From NCBI GenBank assembly GCA_035610835.1, contig CM069441.1, forward strand, positions 80,647,848-80,711,847: a DNA stretch of 64,000 bases, given 5' to 3'. Position numbers and translations under genes: made by a program. Within the stretch, counting starts at the first letter, position 1. The number at the start of each line of letters is the position of its first letter. Below the pieces are notes generated by a model. It made no database searches. It saw only the letters and a program-made list of their open reading frames with translations, and was not told the DNA's origin. The DNA comes from Ophiura sarsii. Its lineage: Eukaryota > Echinodermata > Ophiuroidea > Amphilepidida > Ophiuridae. Below, in pieces: positions 35,309-45,830 of the stretch.

Positions 35309-36796
35309 AATGTAAAATATGAAAGTAACTCGATGGTGCAACTACATTGTATATAGAGCACCCAAAGGAGTGAATATTTAAAAAGCAAAAGAACAATTGG
35401 GATGATGTCTCGTACTGCTACAAGCATTCCATTACCAATGTTTGTTGGACAAGTTAAAGCAAAGCAGGTTGGAGACAAGTTTGTTTTTCTTAAAATTGTC
35501 CAATACTTAGTCCATACTACGAACACAGTTACATGTTTGCCATTTTGCCCAACACTTGTTGAATTAACGGGAAACGTAATATCAAACTTTGTTTTAAAAA
35601 TTTAATTGCAAATCGTTTGTATTATTGGGCTGTTTCAGTTTAAATAAAAATGCACAATATAACCATAAAACGTAATCGCATCAATGAAATGAAATACAAC
35701 AAACGTAAATATAAATTTGGGATACACTCTATTATGACGTATTATTCATAACAGTTTGAACTAAATTTGAAACCAAAAATTCTCTTGCTCATTTGCTGAT
35801 GCATGAAGCTGGTGTGGATCCGAATCTTCTGAATGTGCATATCATAAAATATTTGTAAATAAGCTGGTTCTCATGACTTGACTCCACTATCCTCGATGCT
35901 AGCTATTCCAAGTAGTTTCCTTAGACCTCATGTATCTAGTGATTTACAGCGTATTTGGTTAATTTGTCGTTTTTACTGCAAATATTATAAGGTTGATCAA
36001 TGAAAGCATGATGCAAATTGTCCTCTTCATATGATTTTTATTAGGATAAGCAACGAGTTGTCACATAGTCTGAAAACTAGGCCCCTATTGTTCTCGACTT
36101 TCGCAATATATGATTGGACATGGTCATTGGTGACGTTTTTCGCCTGCAGGCAACCCAAAATGCGTGATAATCTAAAGACCGACGCCATCGATGTTTCCCC
36201 TGAATCGGTTTCGATAATATCGGTCAAAATAGGACATTATGAAGTGGACTGTATGCGGATGATAATGAAAATGTAATTGAAATTAGTTATTGGTGTATAT
36301 TTTGTGTGATTAATTAAAAAACTATTTATAATATTGTTTAAGAAAATGTGTATATATCACTACCATATAGATTAAATAAGCCATCAGTTCAATTTGAAAT
36401 ATTGTGATTATAATGCCTGAAAGAATATTATATAAAAGCAAAGATATATTTATTTTAATCTATGTCGAAAAACACCAAATAGTCCTGTATAATAATGAAT
36501 AATAATGAATTTTTGACGCGTGTTTTATTTTGACGTTCCAGACAAATAATATAGTGGGAGATAGGTATGGCTTCTCCCCCCCCCCCCCCCCCCCCCCTAA
36601 AAATGGAATCCTAAGAGTGCCCTCTTAAACACAAATAATTTTCTGTAGATGTGCAGGCGAAAATACTGCATTTTGTGAGCTTTAACATACAGAAAAATCA
36701 TCAATAGGAAGACTTGTTGAGTTATGGCCAATTGAATTGCCGCTATTCGAATTTGTCCATAGCGACTCTATAGAAGCTATTGGGGATGACTTCTTG
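35309..36796. other. No gene recognised
   Basis: A C run occupies 36571-36597. Apart from the displaced duplication piece at 36484-36530 I see nothing identifiable. Confidence 0.5.
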
Positions 36797-37131
36797 ATGT
36801 CCACAATGCAACAAAGTTTCAAAACTTCCAGATGAGGGAGTGGATGCGCTGATAACTGGTTTGGCTCTGCGAAATCTGGCTGAAAAACATCCTGAAGGAA
36901 TCAAGCAACGCAAAGAAGATATGCAAGATGAATTAGCTAAAGAAAAAATGGGAACGGTTAAGATTGTTGAGAAACTATGTGAACTAGAAAGGAAAATTCA
37001 AGACTCTATCAAACAAGAAGAATTGGCAGTTGAAAGGTCAGTTGAGGCAATTATGAGCAAAGCGCAAGTGCTGATAGGTCAAATCATAGAAAAGAGCCAG
37101 CCCAAACTCACTCACATTCATTCGACAGCAA
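36797..37131 (+). pseudogene. Fragment of a third TRIM-like copy
   Basis: It begins inside the RING (TGTCCACAATGCAACAAAG, the last Cys pair) and runs through the coiled coil (LAEKHPEGIKQRKEDMQDEL) to a point equal to residue ~160 of copies 1 and 2. A 4 bp duplication near 37120 (CATTCATTCG where the others have CATTCG) shifts frame just before the homology ends. The N-terminal RING half and the whole propeller are absent. It is about as similar to each intact copy as they are to each other. Confidence 0.9.
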
Positions 37132-37283
37132 CTTGTTTGGTTGGCCAATATCGCTCCAGCTGACATAATACAGAATAATAGGTTTTTACAAATGCATTGA
37201 AAGAATAGGACGGATGATTTTCAATGCATAATAATAGATAATATTGGATCCAAAACCTAATAATGATAAAATTGACATTGAAA

Positions 37284-37587
37284 AAGGGTATAGGTATGTG
37301 CCGCGCTGAAGATCCCCCTTTTCACCTTCTGCTGCTAGTTCTTATGACCCCCCTTTTGAGCCTGCATCAGTTCTTAAGACCCTAATTTTATTGAAAATCA
37401 ACAAATCAAACAACAAACAAAAAATGTGCGTTCTTGCTAATCAAAATTGAACTATAGGCCAGTTCTCAAGACCTACGTTTTTGAAAAAAATCAGTTCCTA
37501 AGACCCTATTTTTCGTCATAAAATGCCAGTTCAGTTCTGTAGCCCCCCTTTTTGAGACCCTGTGCGGCACAGCCCTACCCCCAAAAA
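37284..37587. mobile_element. MITE with GTGCCGC ends and CCCCCTTTT subterminal motifs
   Basis: The left end GGGTATAGGTATGTGCCGCG and right end, reversed (GGGTAGGGCTGTGCCGCACA), are inverted. Inside are repeated variants of CAGTTCTTAAGACCC and CCCCCCTTTTTGAG. A pure C run (37595-37616) follows. Confidence 0.65.
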
Positions 37588-38594
37588 GTTGAGTGCCCCC
37601 CCCCCCCCCCCCCCCCACACCGGGATCCTATCTTATCCATGTGTCTGTAATTTTGTTTTATTGATACACAAGTGAAAAGTAGGCCAAACTTGTTGGTAGA
37701 CTGCAGTATGTCGAGTTACAAGACCCTGTCTACAATGGCTGCCATGTGTAAGGTTGTATTTTCACACATGTGCACCAAATAGCACCAAAGTGTATACAAC
37801 ATGGCAGCTATTACAGATAGTGACATTTCACATCACTAGGTATCTGGACAATAAGATCATATTTGCAATAGCTGCTCCGAGTTACATTAAGTTTGTATCA
37901 ATTGTTCAGTATATAAACAACCTCATAATAACAGCTGGCAGCTATTGAAGATATGGCCTTGTGGCATTAAACACTTGATTTGCACTGATAGTATCACATG
38001 CTTAGTGGAGTTTCACTTTACACTAGGCCATGTTGCCAAATTGTCACATTCAACTATGCACTGAACTGTAAACCAACAATGGTGTGTACATGTTAACTTC
38101 CTGGAGTCAATGCAAGTATGACAAATACTCTCGCATACAATCAAATGCAATACACACTGTGATATTCTGAGGGAGCACCCAAGCATAACCATAAAAGGTG
38201 TAAAAAGGAGATTTTTATTAAACTTTTGACACACTATCTCTGAATAAATTCATCAGGTTTGCAGGAAAAAAATAATTGAGATTTTCATATTTCAAAACCA
38301 GAAATTGTACACACGATTGACAGTTTTGTGTGTTATGATCTACACACTTCCTTTAGAATAACCTCTTCTGACCCGTGCTGCTTCCCGTTGTGACACACTA
38401 TACACATTTAGTGGTTCAATTAGAACCTGATTTCAGGAAGTAAAGGCTACTTTTTAGAACGTCTGATGCCAATTTGTTCATGGACTACTTTTTCATACTT
38501 TGGTGGCACGCCTTTGTAGGATATTTTATACAAGGATCTGTACTATATCTATACATACAGACGAGCTAATATACTCTAACATGTACTGTTGACA
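37588..38594. other. Upstream region of TRIM-like copy 2
   Basis: No gene recognised. Short stretches before the ATG resemble the copy-1 leader only weakly, so the duplicated block does not clearly include a shared promoter. Confidence 0.4.
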
Positions 38595-40130
38595 ATGGCA
38601 CAACAGTTTGCTACTGCTGCTGAGATTGAACTCGCTTGCCCGGTGTGTTTTCAATTCTACGTACCACCGAATGATCCTAAACACTTCCTGAATTGTGCAC
38701 ACACTTGCTGCCGACTATGTCTTATCACAATGACAGAGGGTGGGCTGAAGACAATCAAATGTCCACAATGCAACAAAGTATCAACACTTCCAGATGAGGG
38801 GGTGGATGCGCTGATAACTGGTTTAGCTCTACGAAATCTGGCTGAAAAACATCCTGAAGGAATCAAGCAACGCAAAGAAGATATGCAAGATGAATTAGCT
38901 AAAGAAAAAGTTGGAACAGTCAAGTTAGTTGAGAAACTATGTGAACTGGAAAAGAAAATTCAAGACTCTATCAAACAAGAAGAATTGGCAGTTGAAAGGT
39001 CAGTTGAGGCGATTATGAGCAAAGCGCAAGAGCTGATAGGTCAAATCAGAGAAAAGAGCCAGCCTAAACTCACCCACATTCGACAGCAACTTGCACAATT
39101 ACAAGCACAGATCAAGAGCATTGAAGCTACACAGTCCAAATTGAAGAAAATGCATAATGGTGAATTTCTTGCTCAAACCGATAGCCTTGCAACCCATATT
39201 GAGAAGCTACAAATAAATGAAAATGAAGCAGTTCAAATCCCTGGCGAACATAGGATTTATAAATTTGTTGCCAATGCTCAACTCGGTAAAATCATACTGT
39301 CAAGAGAACTTGAATTGGTGGATGAATTTGGTGATTTCGAAGTCGCAGCTGGCATTGCAACATTATCAACTGGCTCGCTTGTTGTATCCGACATGGACAA
39401 AAAATCTAAACAAGTCGCCGTGTTTCAAAATAAAAGCGGAAAATATGAGAAAACATTAGACATCGATATCAAACATGCAGCAGCGTGTTTTGACATAGCG
39501 ACAACTCCTGATGATAAAATACTAGTAGCCAATTATACCGCAGAAATTGGGATATATTCATCTGATGATGGGAAACACCACAGACAAATAACACACAAAT
39601 CTGACTCCGAGATTCAAGAGAAAACCGTCAGCATCACAACAACAGCAGATGGCAGGATACTAGCAGGGTCATTTAGTATAGATAAAGATGGAGAGTACAG
39701 CAGGTGCAAAGTAACAGTATATGATGCAGCAGGAAACATCATCAAGATAATACCTACAAGTGTCACACCGTTCCGTATCGCTGATATCCGCGGAACAATG
39801 GTTGCTGTGAGGGATGCATCCAACAACAAAGTGTGCGTGTATGACCTGCAGTCTGGTAAGGAAACCCTCAACTTTGATATTGACATGCCAGTAAGTATTA
39901 TCTATGATGAACATTCAGACTGTCTACTGATTGGGCGTTTGACAGAGAAAGATGAGGATGGTGATGAAGTTAATGGATCTGGTGTGATAGAGCAATACTG
40001 TAGCACCACAGGTACACTTGTGGCTTGTCTAGCACAGGGATTGTACGCACCTTTCAACATGACTTTCACAAGAGACGGCATGCTGGCTGTGGCGGATTAC
40101 GAGACAGTGAAACTTTACCGTATATTATAG
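38595..40130 (+). CDS. RING-coiled coil-propeller (TRIM-like) protein, copy 2
   Basis: An intronless 511-residue protein. I take the ATG at 38595; the frame is open two codons further upstream but starts there with TTG. The RING zinc ligands are at the same places as in copy 1 (C15, C18, C34, H36, C39, C42, C56, C59), followed by the same coiled coil and an NHL-like propeller ending VADYETVKLYRIL. The RING and coiled coil are nearly identical to copy 1, while the propeller differs more, as expected if the propeller binds the target. It lacks the acidic insertion of copy 1 and has an ITHKSDSEIQEK segment that copy 1 shortens. Probably a ubiquitin ligase; target unknown. It lies antisense within the MSK intron. 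Confidence 0.93.
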   Translation: MAQQFATAAEIELACPVCFQFYVPPNDPKHFLNCAHTCCRLCLITMTEGGLKTIKCPQCNKVSTLPDEGVDALITGLALRNLAEKHPEGIKQRKEDMQDELAKEKVGTVKLVEKLCELEKKIQDSIKQEELAVERSVEAIMSKAQELIGQIREKSQPKLTHIRQQLAQLQAQIKSIEATQSKLKKMHNGEFLAQTDSLATHIEKLQINENEAVQIPGEHRIYKFVANAQLGKIILSRELELVDEFGDFEVAAGIATLSTGSLVVSDMDKKSKQVAVFQNKSGKYEKTLDIDIKHAAACFDIATTPDDKILVANYTAEIGIYSSDDGKHHRQITHKSDSEIQEKTVSITTTADGRILAGSFSIDKDGEYSRCKVTVYDAAGNIIKIIPTSVTPFRIADIRGTMVAVRDASNNKVCVYDLQSGKETLNFDIDMPVSIIYDEHSDCLLIGRLTEKDEDGDEVNGSGVIEQYCSTTGTLVACLAQGLYAPFNMTFTRDGMLAVADYETVKLYRIL

Positions 40131-40136
40131 AATGTA

Positions 40137-40142
40137 AATAAA
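40137..40142 (+). promoter_or_regulatory. Polyadenylation signal, TRIM-like copy 2
   Basis: AATAAA is 7 bp after the stop codon, in the same place as in copy 1. Confidence 0.6.
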
Positions 40143-41215
40143 AGCATAATATTCACCAAGGACTTTCCTTTCCAAAATTGCGTTTGTGTGCTTCTAAACT
40201 GATCAAACCACAGTGTGGTCTTTCTGTTTGTAATCTTGTGGAATCTCAACAACAAAAAACACAGATAAAAAGACTTCTATTCTACTTAATGTGCTATGGA
40301 ATGTGTGCTTTGAGATCACAGTACCGACAGATTATGTTGCTTTCCAAAATTCCACTTGTGGGTGGGGGGGGGGGGGGGGGGGGTATGTGTGGGGCGTGTG
40401 TCTAAAAAGTCACGATGATATGGTTTTGCACACAATTTGTTTACACTTATTGTGATTTCTATGTTTGTCATCTCTATATCAAATCTACCTAAGAAGCCAA
40501 AAGCCTGAATGCTATGGACCATGTGCTTTGAGAAATTACAACACCAGCACTGCCAATGACCTGGTTTGTCAAGTTCAAACTGTGTCCGTTATTAAGAGCA
40601 AACTACAAACTAATTTGTTTTGCAACCATGCTCATTTAGCTATTCACATTTGATTGGGCTCTTCTTCATCACTTGATGTTTCAACGTTTGTTGCTTACCA
40701 GGTAATGTCTTCTAACAGTGTCTTCATATTTCTTCTAAGATGATCCAACCATGTTGTGGACCTCTGCTTGTAGTACAATGCTATTGTTTCTATGCTATGG
40801 ATTGTGTGCTTTGCGATTACAGTACAGATGGACTATATACACATAGACTTTTCCTTTCCAATATTGCAATTGTGTGTTAGAAAAAAATCAAGATGATATG
40901 ACACCGCATAGATTTCTTCTAAGTTGATCCAATTATATTGTTGTCACTTTGTTTGTCATTTTGTGGACTACAAAACATCACCAAAAAGTCTTCTACTCCA
41001 TGATATCGATCATGTGCTTTGAGATTACAATTTACCTATGTGGATAAAACCTGACAATGGCACTCACTTGTTGATTCACTGTTCTTCATGTATCACTTTG
41101 TGCTTTCAATGTTCGTTGAGTTTAATTGTGTTTTGAAATTTAATAATAGGATCAACAACCTGTATGATAATGAATAATAATGAATTTTTCGACGCATGTG
41201 TTGTTTTGATGCGGG
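40143..41215 (+). repeat. Duplicated 3' flank of TRIM-like copy 2
   Basis: It matches 21452-21560 and 22041-22575, then 34985-35075 and 36484-36530. It is the uninterrupted version of the flank. Its interior has its own repeats (GAATGTGTGCTTTGAGATCA-like and CTGATCCAA motifs recur at about 40195, 40300, 40740 and 40930). A G20 run at 40364-40383 replaces a GGGGG-TGTGTG stretch of copy 1. Confidence 0.8.
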
Positions 41216-42239
41216 CGGCTGAAGCGAACCATGTTATTTCATTCCGCTGGCCCAATATATCCCATTCCTGATTAAACCTGCCCTATTTGGAATTAAAGCA
41301 ACATTTCTAAAAATTATGCGTCTTTGGTGAAAATTTTAGAAACAAATACTCTCACAAATTGCATAACATTCTCCTACATGCCGCGTCATGTGTCATTCTT
41401 GGATGAGTTGATAAAAGCTATGACAACCTATATATTACAACAAAACCAATAAATAGCATCTAAATATGTGGGATCAACAGAATTGACCAGAAGGGCTTCC
41501 TCAGTTATCCAATGAAACTGATTGGCAAATTTCTAAATCATTTTGTATGATATTTGATATTTTATGCTGAAAAAGAAATCCAGTACGAAAACATCATAAA
41601 CAGTCGAAAAACAGGTCTTCTACTGCCTATCCTACCTGGTGTCTTTAATAACCCGTGTGTGGATTGCGCTGGTGTTGGTGAGAAATTGTCTTCCTCCCAA
41701 AGGTGTGTTTTGTGGTGTTTCAGTAACAAAAACGGTGAGGTGAGATCAAAGAGATTTGGGGTAGTACCTTCACATTTGTGACCAGTCGCATCAAAAAGGA
41801 CATGTTGTCGGCAAACCCAGTTTTGAGATAGAGGCCAATATATTTGGTGAAATATTAAAAAAATAATAGAAAAAAATATGCTTCTTCAACTCATATCTTT
41901 TGATTAAAAAATCCGATCGCCTTCAACATGGTATCATTTTCAAGCTTAAAACGTGTTCTTTCAAGTCCTAACAATAACTCAGAATTGACTCATGCTACCA
42001 ACATGTCCATTTTGATGTGACGGGTCACATTTTACCTTCACCTCGATACATTTTGAAGTTGCTGTATCACCACCATTGATGATAAAAACAAAATAGTCTC
42101 ACTACTAGTTTTCTCATATAAACATAATAAACCACTAAGCAGACAACCAATGTTATCAACCACTTCATTATGCCATGTACGCACCAGCTATTCCATGTGA
42201 CCGTTTTTTCTTAAGTTTTCCATTCTCGATTTGAAATGG
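41216..42239. other. Intron stretch, no feature recognised
   Basis: The open frames here are short and have no family resemblance. Confidence 0.5.
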
Positions 42240-42880
42240 TCTATATATACTGATTTTTGGCAATGGATGCAGGTCACATGAGGTTGAGATTGTGCAAAAA
42301 GTATGCGAGGTAAACCTCACCTCAGAAATTGGTGAAAAGGACATCTGCGGGGGGCATCGCATACGCTCAACATCATGGCTCTAAATAATTACCTATTTTT
42401 TTTTGTGAGGTTTCAGGCATATCCGATAGTTGATATCCGATATAATTGTAGGCAACTCTCTCATTTAGATGGCTCTTAGCCCTAGGTGTAGGGGTTCCTG
42501 CAAGTCTGTGTTCCCAAATTGAACCGCCAAAATCAGTCATTACAGTAAATGTTTCTGATAATTATGTAAATTTGCCTAATGCAGTAATAAGCTTGATTAT
42601 TGTTTTCCCTAATTATGATAAAATCATTGTGGATTGTGATATCACTTTCGGTGAATAAAATATAATTTACCTCTCGTTTGCTCAGAGGCATTAGCACACA
42701 CTCTCCATATTTAACCTTGCGTTTCTATTAAATGTCTGTGGGCAATGAATGCATGTAACATGAGATTATCCTCGTGCAAAAGTAGGTGAAGTAAACCTCA
42801 CCCCAAAAAAATGGTGAAAATGACATCCACGTTGCTCATCGCCTAAGCTCCCATCTCACGGCTCTAATTGATTACCAGAA
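42240..42880. repeat. Diverged direct repeat, two ~130 bp copies
   Basis: 42258-42395 and 42740-42870 share GGCAATGRATGCA, GTAAACCTCACC, AATTGGTGAAAA / AATGGTGAAAA, GACATC and CACGGCTCTAA-like endings. This could be a duplicated flank or an old dispersed repeat. Confidence 0.6.
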
Positions 42881-42977
42881 TTTTGTCCGTTTATAAGGCA
42901 CGTGCAGAGAACTGATTGGAAGTGCACTTGCACGTGTCTCAGTGTAGACAGGAGGCTATATGTCATGCATACATAAC

Positions 42978-43042
42978 AGTAATAAATCATAACTTATCAC
43001 ATTGTCGCTATAGATGATGGATGGTGCGACGAAGGAGTAGCC
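42978..43042 (-). pseudogene. RPS6KA5: Broken 5' copy of the MSK hydrophobic-motif exon
   Basis: After TACTTTATAG the minus strand reads GYSFVAPSIIYSDN, then VISYDLLL, and hits a TAG at 42956-42958. The first 19 codons match the intact exon at 45461-45586 (which has GYSFIAPS). The second half and its donor are lost. A weak GTGATA after SDN could in principle splice in frame (14 codons, phase 0/0), but the intact copy has a far better donor. Confidence 0.8.
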
Positions 43043-43090
43043 CTATAAAGTAGAGGGTTCCTGGAACTCGAGCTATACTCTAGCACTTAT

Positions 43091-43103
43091 CTTTATAGAT
43101 AGA
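43091..43103 (-). pseudogene. RPS6KA5: 3' tail of another copy of the same MSK exon
   Basis: The minus strand reads CTATCTATAAAG followed by ATAAGTGCTAGAG, against ACTATAAAG/GTAAGTGCGAG in the intact exon. The donor GT is AT here. The fold-back element abuts it, so the rest of the copy is gone. Confidence 0.65.
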
Positions 43104-44823
43104 ATTAATTTAGATACCTTTTTCGAACCATGGTTGTTGAGCTCTGTAGCTTTTAGGGCTGGGATTTTCGGGAATTCGTAATCCCAGGACCCGTTTTGAT
43201 TTTCGGGCGGGTCCTGGGATTCCCAAAATTTCTCCAAACATTTGATTCCAAAATTATTCATCAAAATAATTGAAGAAAAAAAATGGAAAAAAAATAAGCT
43301 TACTAAAAAAACCCCACCTTGTCGGCTAAATCACGATTATTTAATGCTGATTTATAGTGGGATATTTCGCCGCGTATGACACTTTCGTAAGCTCGCGGCG
43401 GCGAGTCTCCATTTTAAAAATATGTCACAATTTCGCCAATAGATAGCGCTATAACAATAACAAACTCAATCTGTCAATGTTAAAGATGGCGACGCGCCGA
43501 TAATGAAGTGAAAATAATGCGGCGAAGATCACATTTTAGCGAGCATAAGAGTACACAAAATCCACAGATTTGACTATATAAATCCATTTCAAATGAATCT
43601 CCGTTGTACATTTGCATTAAATAATCATGAATTAGCCGACAAGGTGTTTTTCTAAGTAAGCTTATTTTTTTATTTTCTTTATTTTCAATTTTTTGGGGGG
43701 ATTCGGGAAGGTGATTTTTGTTCCCGGGACCCGAAATTTCCGGGCGGGACTCCATTTCCTGTGACTCGCGCCCAGCACTAGTAGCTTTCGAGGTCATCAT
43801 AACCACTTCATTCAGCGTAGTGTTTACTTCCCTCCACTTGTGGTAGCACACCTCTAAATAGTTCCAGGCGAAAACTTGCAACTCTTATTGCGCAATACTT
43901 ATCAATACGCGAGATTAAAATAGTGATTTCTCGGGAACTACAGTGATTCAGCAGACGAGGTTGGTATCAAATTAAAGCTAACAATATGAATTTTAATGAT
44001 AGATCATTCACAAATAATATTAACTATTTTTTGTTAATAAATAGTAGTCCTACTTTCACGGTGCACGGCCGTAAGTCTTGCGAAAAATCAACTTGAAAAA
44101 TGACCGTAGAGGGCTTAGATGCTCGATTGCTTAAAATCTAACGGTTATCCATGTATATTTTACAATTTTAATCATAAGCTTGCTAAAATAGCTAGAGTTT
44201 ACTACCAAATTGAATGACTTTCTATGTGTAAATTTAAAAATAACCTTGCCAGAACATGGTTTAAATCTTCGGAAAATCTAATAGAACGTTGGCCTGCGTG
44301 TATAATGCGTCATAGTTTGGGGGCATAAATAGAAATTTATACATAGAAATTCTTTCAATTTGGTATTTAACTCTAGCTATTTTAGCAAGCTTTCAATTAA
44401 AATTGTAAAATATACATGGATAACCGTTAGATTTTAAGCAATCGAGCATCTAAGCGCATCGGCCGTAATTCAAAAACTTGTCTTTTGCTAATGTCGGGTT
44501 TCTAGCATAGTCGTAGGCCTAACATTTTCCTAACTTTAAATCGTTAAAATCGATCTATCGTTATAAACATATTATAAGCATTGTCTTGGGCTTAAATTTG
44601 ATACCAAAATCAATTCCTAAATCACAATGTTCATTGAGATATCATCTTTTGAAGCGTCGCGCATCGATCAAAATAAGGTGCAAAATGGTCGTCTAATTTC
44701 GACTTCCTATTATTTAGAGGTGTGCTACCTTGTCACATGAGCGCCATTTTGTGATCGCCCAAAATGACCTCAAAGCTACGGAGCTCAACAACCATGGTTC
44801 GAAAAAGGTATCTAAATTAATCC
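43104..44823. mobile_element. Fold-back element (~1.1 kb) holding a hAT-like insertion
   Basis: The two ends (ATTAATTTAGATACC, TTTTTCGAACCATGGTTG, GAGCTC) are inverted. The arms pair through AGGTGTGCTACC, TTGATACCAAA-type sequence, CTCGATTGCTTAAAATC and CATGTATATTTTACAATTTT to a centre near 44285. Subtracting the 635 bp of the inserted element and its target repeat makes the two arms about equal (546 and 538 bp). The element interrupts the exon-copy array. Confidence 0.88.
43154..43780. mobile_element. Non-autonomous hAT-like element with 8 bp duplication
   Basis: It is flanked by GTAGCTTT at 43146-43153 and 43781-43788. The ends TAGGGCTGGG and TAGTGCTGGG fit hAT termini, and the 8 bp target duplication fits hAT. 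Subterminal inverted repeats (CCTTGTCGGCTAA / TTAGCCGACAAGG) lie at about 43315 and 43635. No transposase. The mirror arm of the host fold-back gives the empty site (GTAGCTTTGAGGTCA on the minus strand at about 44760). Confidence 0.9.
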
Positions 44824-44865
44824 TAAAATCATGATCAAACCCAATATCAGTCTACATGCTGCAAT

Positions 44866-44952
44866 CTTTATAGATGATATGAGATTATATTTGCGAGCGT
44901 GATGGACGTTTTTTTCATCACTGCTTATCACATTGTCGCTATAATGATGGCC
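44866..44952 (-). pseudogene. RPS6KA5: Degenerate copy of the MSK hydrophobic-motif exon
   Basis: The minus strand gives YSDNVISSDEKNV, then YNLISSIK, aligning with YSDNVISNDLLLH and SLISTIK of the intact exon. About 21 bp near the start (the GYSF/APS phosphosite motif) are deleted with a frameshift, a further 18 bp are missing in the middle, and the donor is ATTGCA instead of GTAAGT. It cannot supply the motif. Confidence 0.85.
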
Positions 44953-44973
44953 AGTACAATAAAGGACTAAACC

Positions 44974-45433
44974 TATGCTGGTTCCCTGCATCAAGTTGCT
45001 CCACACAACTTATCCATAGATGCAGGTACGTGCCGATTTCCACTCAAATCTGATTTGCTGGCATAAAAATTCATGATTGACAAAAAACAGATCCACAAAT
45101 AAATTCGATTAAGCCAGCGTCACGCTTAGAATGATAACAAGTTTGCTGATCGGGCACAAACTACACATGTATCTGCGCTAAACACAGCGCCGGACTTCAC
45201 ACGCATGTTATAGCGCGTTCCCCATCGTGCCGTAGCTATGGCAGCGCGACAATACAAGTTCAGCGTTCGATGCGGTATCTCAGCTACAGTGTGTTGATCG
45301 TTATTTACCTTATGCCATAACAGAGCGACAATGCAATGTGTTGAACTTACGGTTACGGCCGGCAATTGAGAAGCCTGTACCTGCACCTATGGATAAGTTG
45401 GGCCAGGGATCCAGGGTGCAGGGAACCAGCATA
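44974..45433. mobile_element. 460 bp TIR element with 9 bp target duplication
   Basis: The ends TATGCTGGTTCCCTGCA are perfect inverted repeats (17 bp); looser pairing continues through ACTTATCCATAG and GTGCAGGTAC. GACTAAACC flanks both sides (44965-44973, 45434-45442). A 9 bp duplication is usual for Mutator-type elements; 8 bp (hAT) cannot be fully excluded. No ORF of note. It separates the intact exon from the degenerate copy. Confidence 0.9.
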
Positions 45434-45460
45434 GACTAAACCTTGCTATCTCGCACTTAC

Positions 45461-45586
45461 CTTTATAGTTGATATCAGTGATATTTGTGAGTGTGTTGGA
45501 CGGTTATTGTCAGAAGGGTGTAGTAACAAATCATTGCTTATCACGTTGTCGCTATAGATAATGGACGGTGCGATGAAAGAGTAGCC
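45461..45586 (-). CDS. RPS6KA5: MSK exon: hydrophobic motif and linker
   Basis: Acceptor TATTTTTCAG, donor AAG/GTAAGT, 42 codons, phase 0/0. It begins GYSFIAPSIIY, the counterpart of human GYSFVAPSILF, whose two serines (human Ser376 and Ser381) are phosphorylated by the C-terminal kinase to switch on the N-terminal kinase. It ends LISTIK, directly before DSQF of the next exon, just as human has AMMK before DSPF. It has the same length as the human segment. It is the only copy in a small exon array that has both good splice sites and a full frame. Confidence 0.93.
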
Positions 45587-45639
45587 CTGAAAAATAAAGG
45601 CAAATGTTACGATTAATGATCAAATATTTATATTTCAAT

Positions 45640-45740
45640 TCCAGATTTATAAGTAAAATCCCGAAAATTTCAGATTTATAAGTAAAATCCTGAAAATTCC
45701 AGATTTAAAAATTAAATTTTGAAAATTCCAGATTTGTAAG
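45640..45740. repeat. ~32 bp tandem repeat, about 3-4 copies
   Basis: Units of TTCCAGATTTATAAGTAAAA with TCCCGAAAA or TCCTGAAAA, increasingly diverged to the right. It lies within the intron just upstream of the hydrophobic-motif exon's acceptor. Confidence 0.8.
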
Positions 45741-45830
45741 GACCCAATCATTAGCTTCTTATTAAATCTGAGGAAAGAGACCCTTGGAAGCCTGACATGA
45801 CAATACTATGAATTATCACTAGGGGTACAT

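Noticed and set aside
44866..44952. Degenerate hydrophobic-motif exon as a working alternative exon
   Set aside because: The phosphosite motif is deleted, the frame is shifted and the donor GT is lost.
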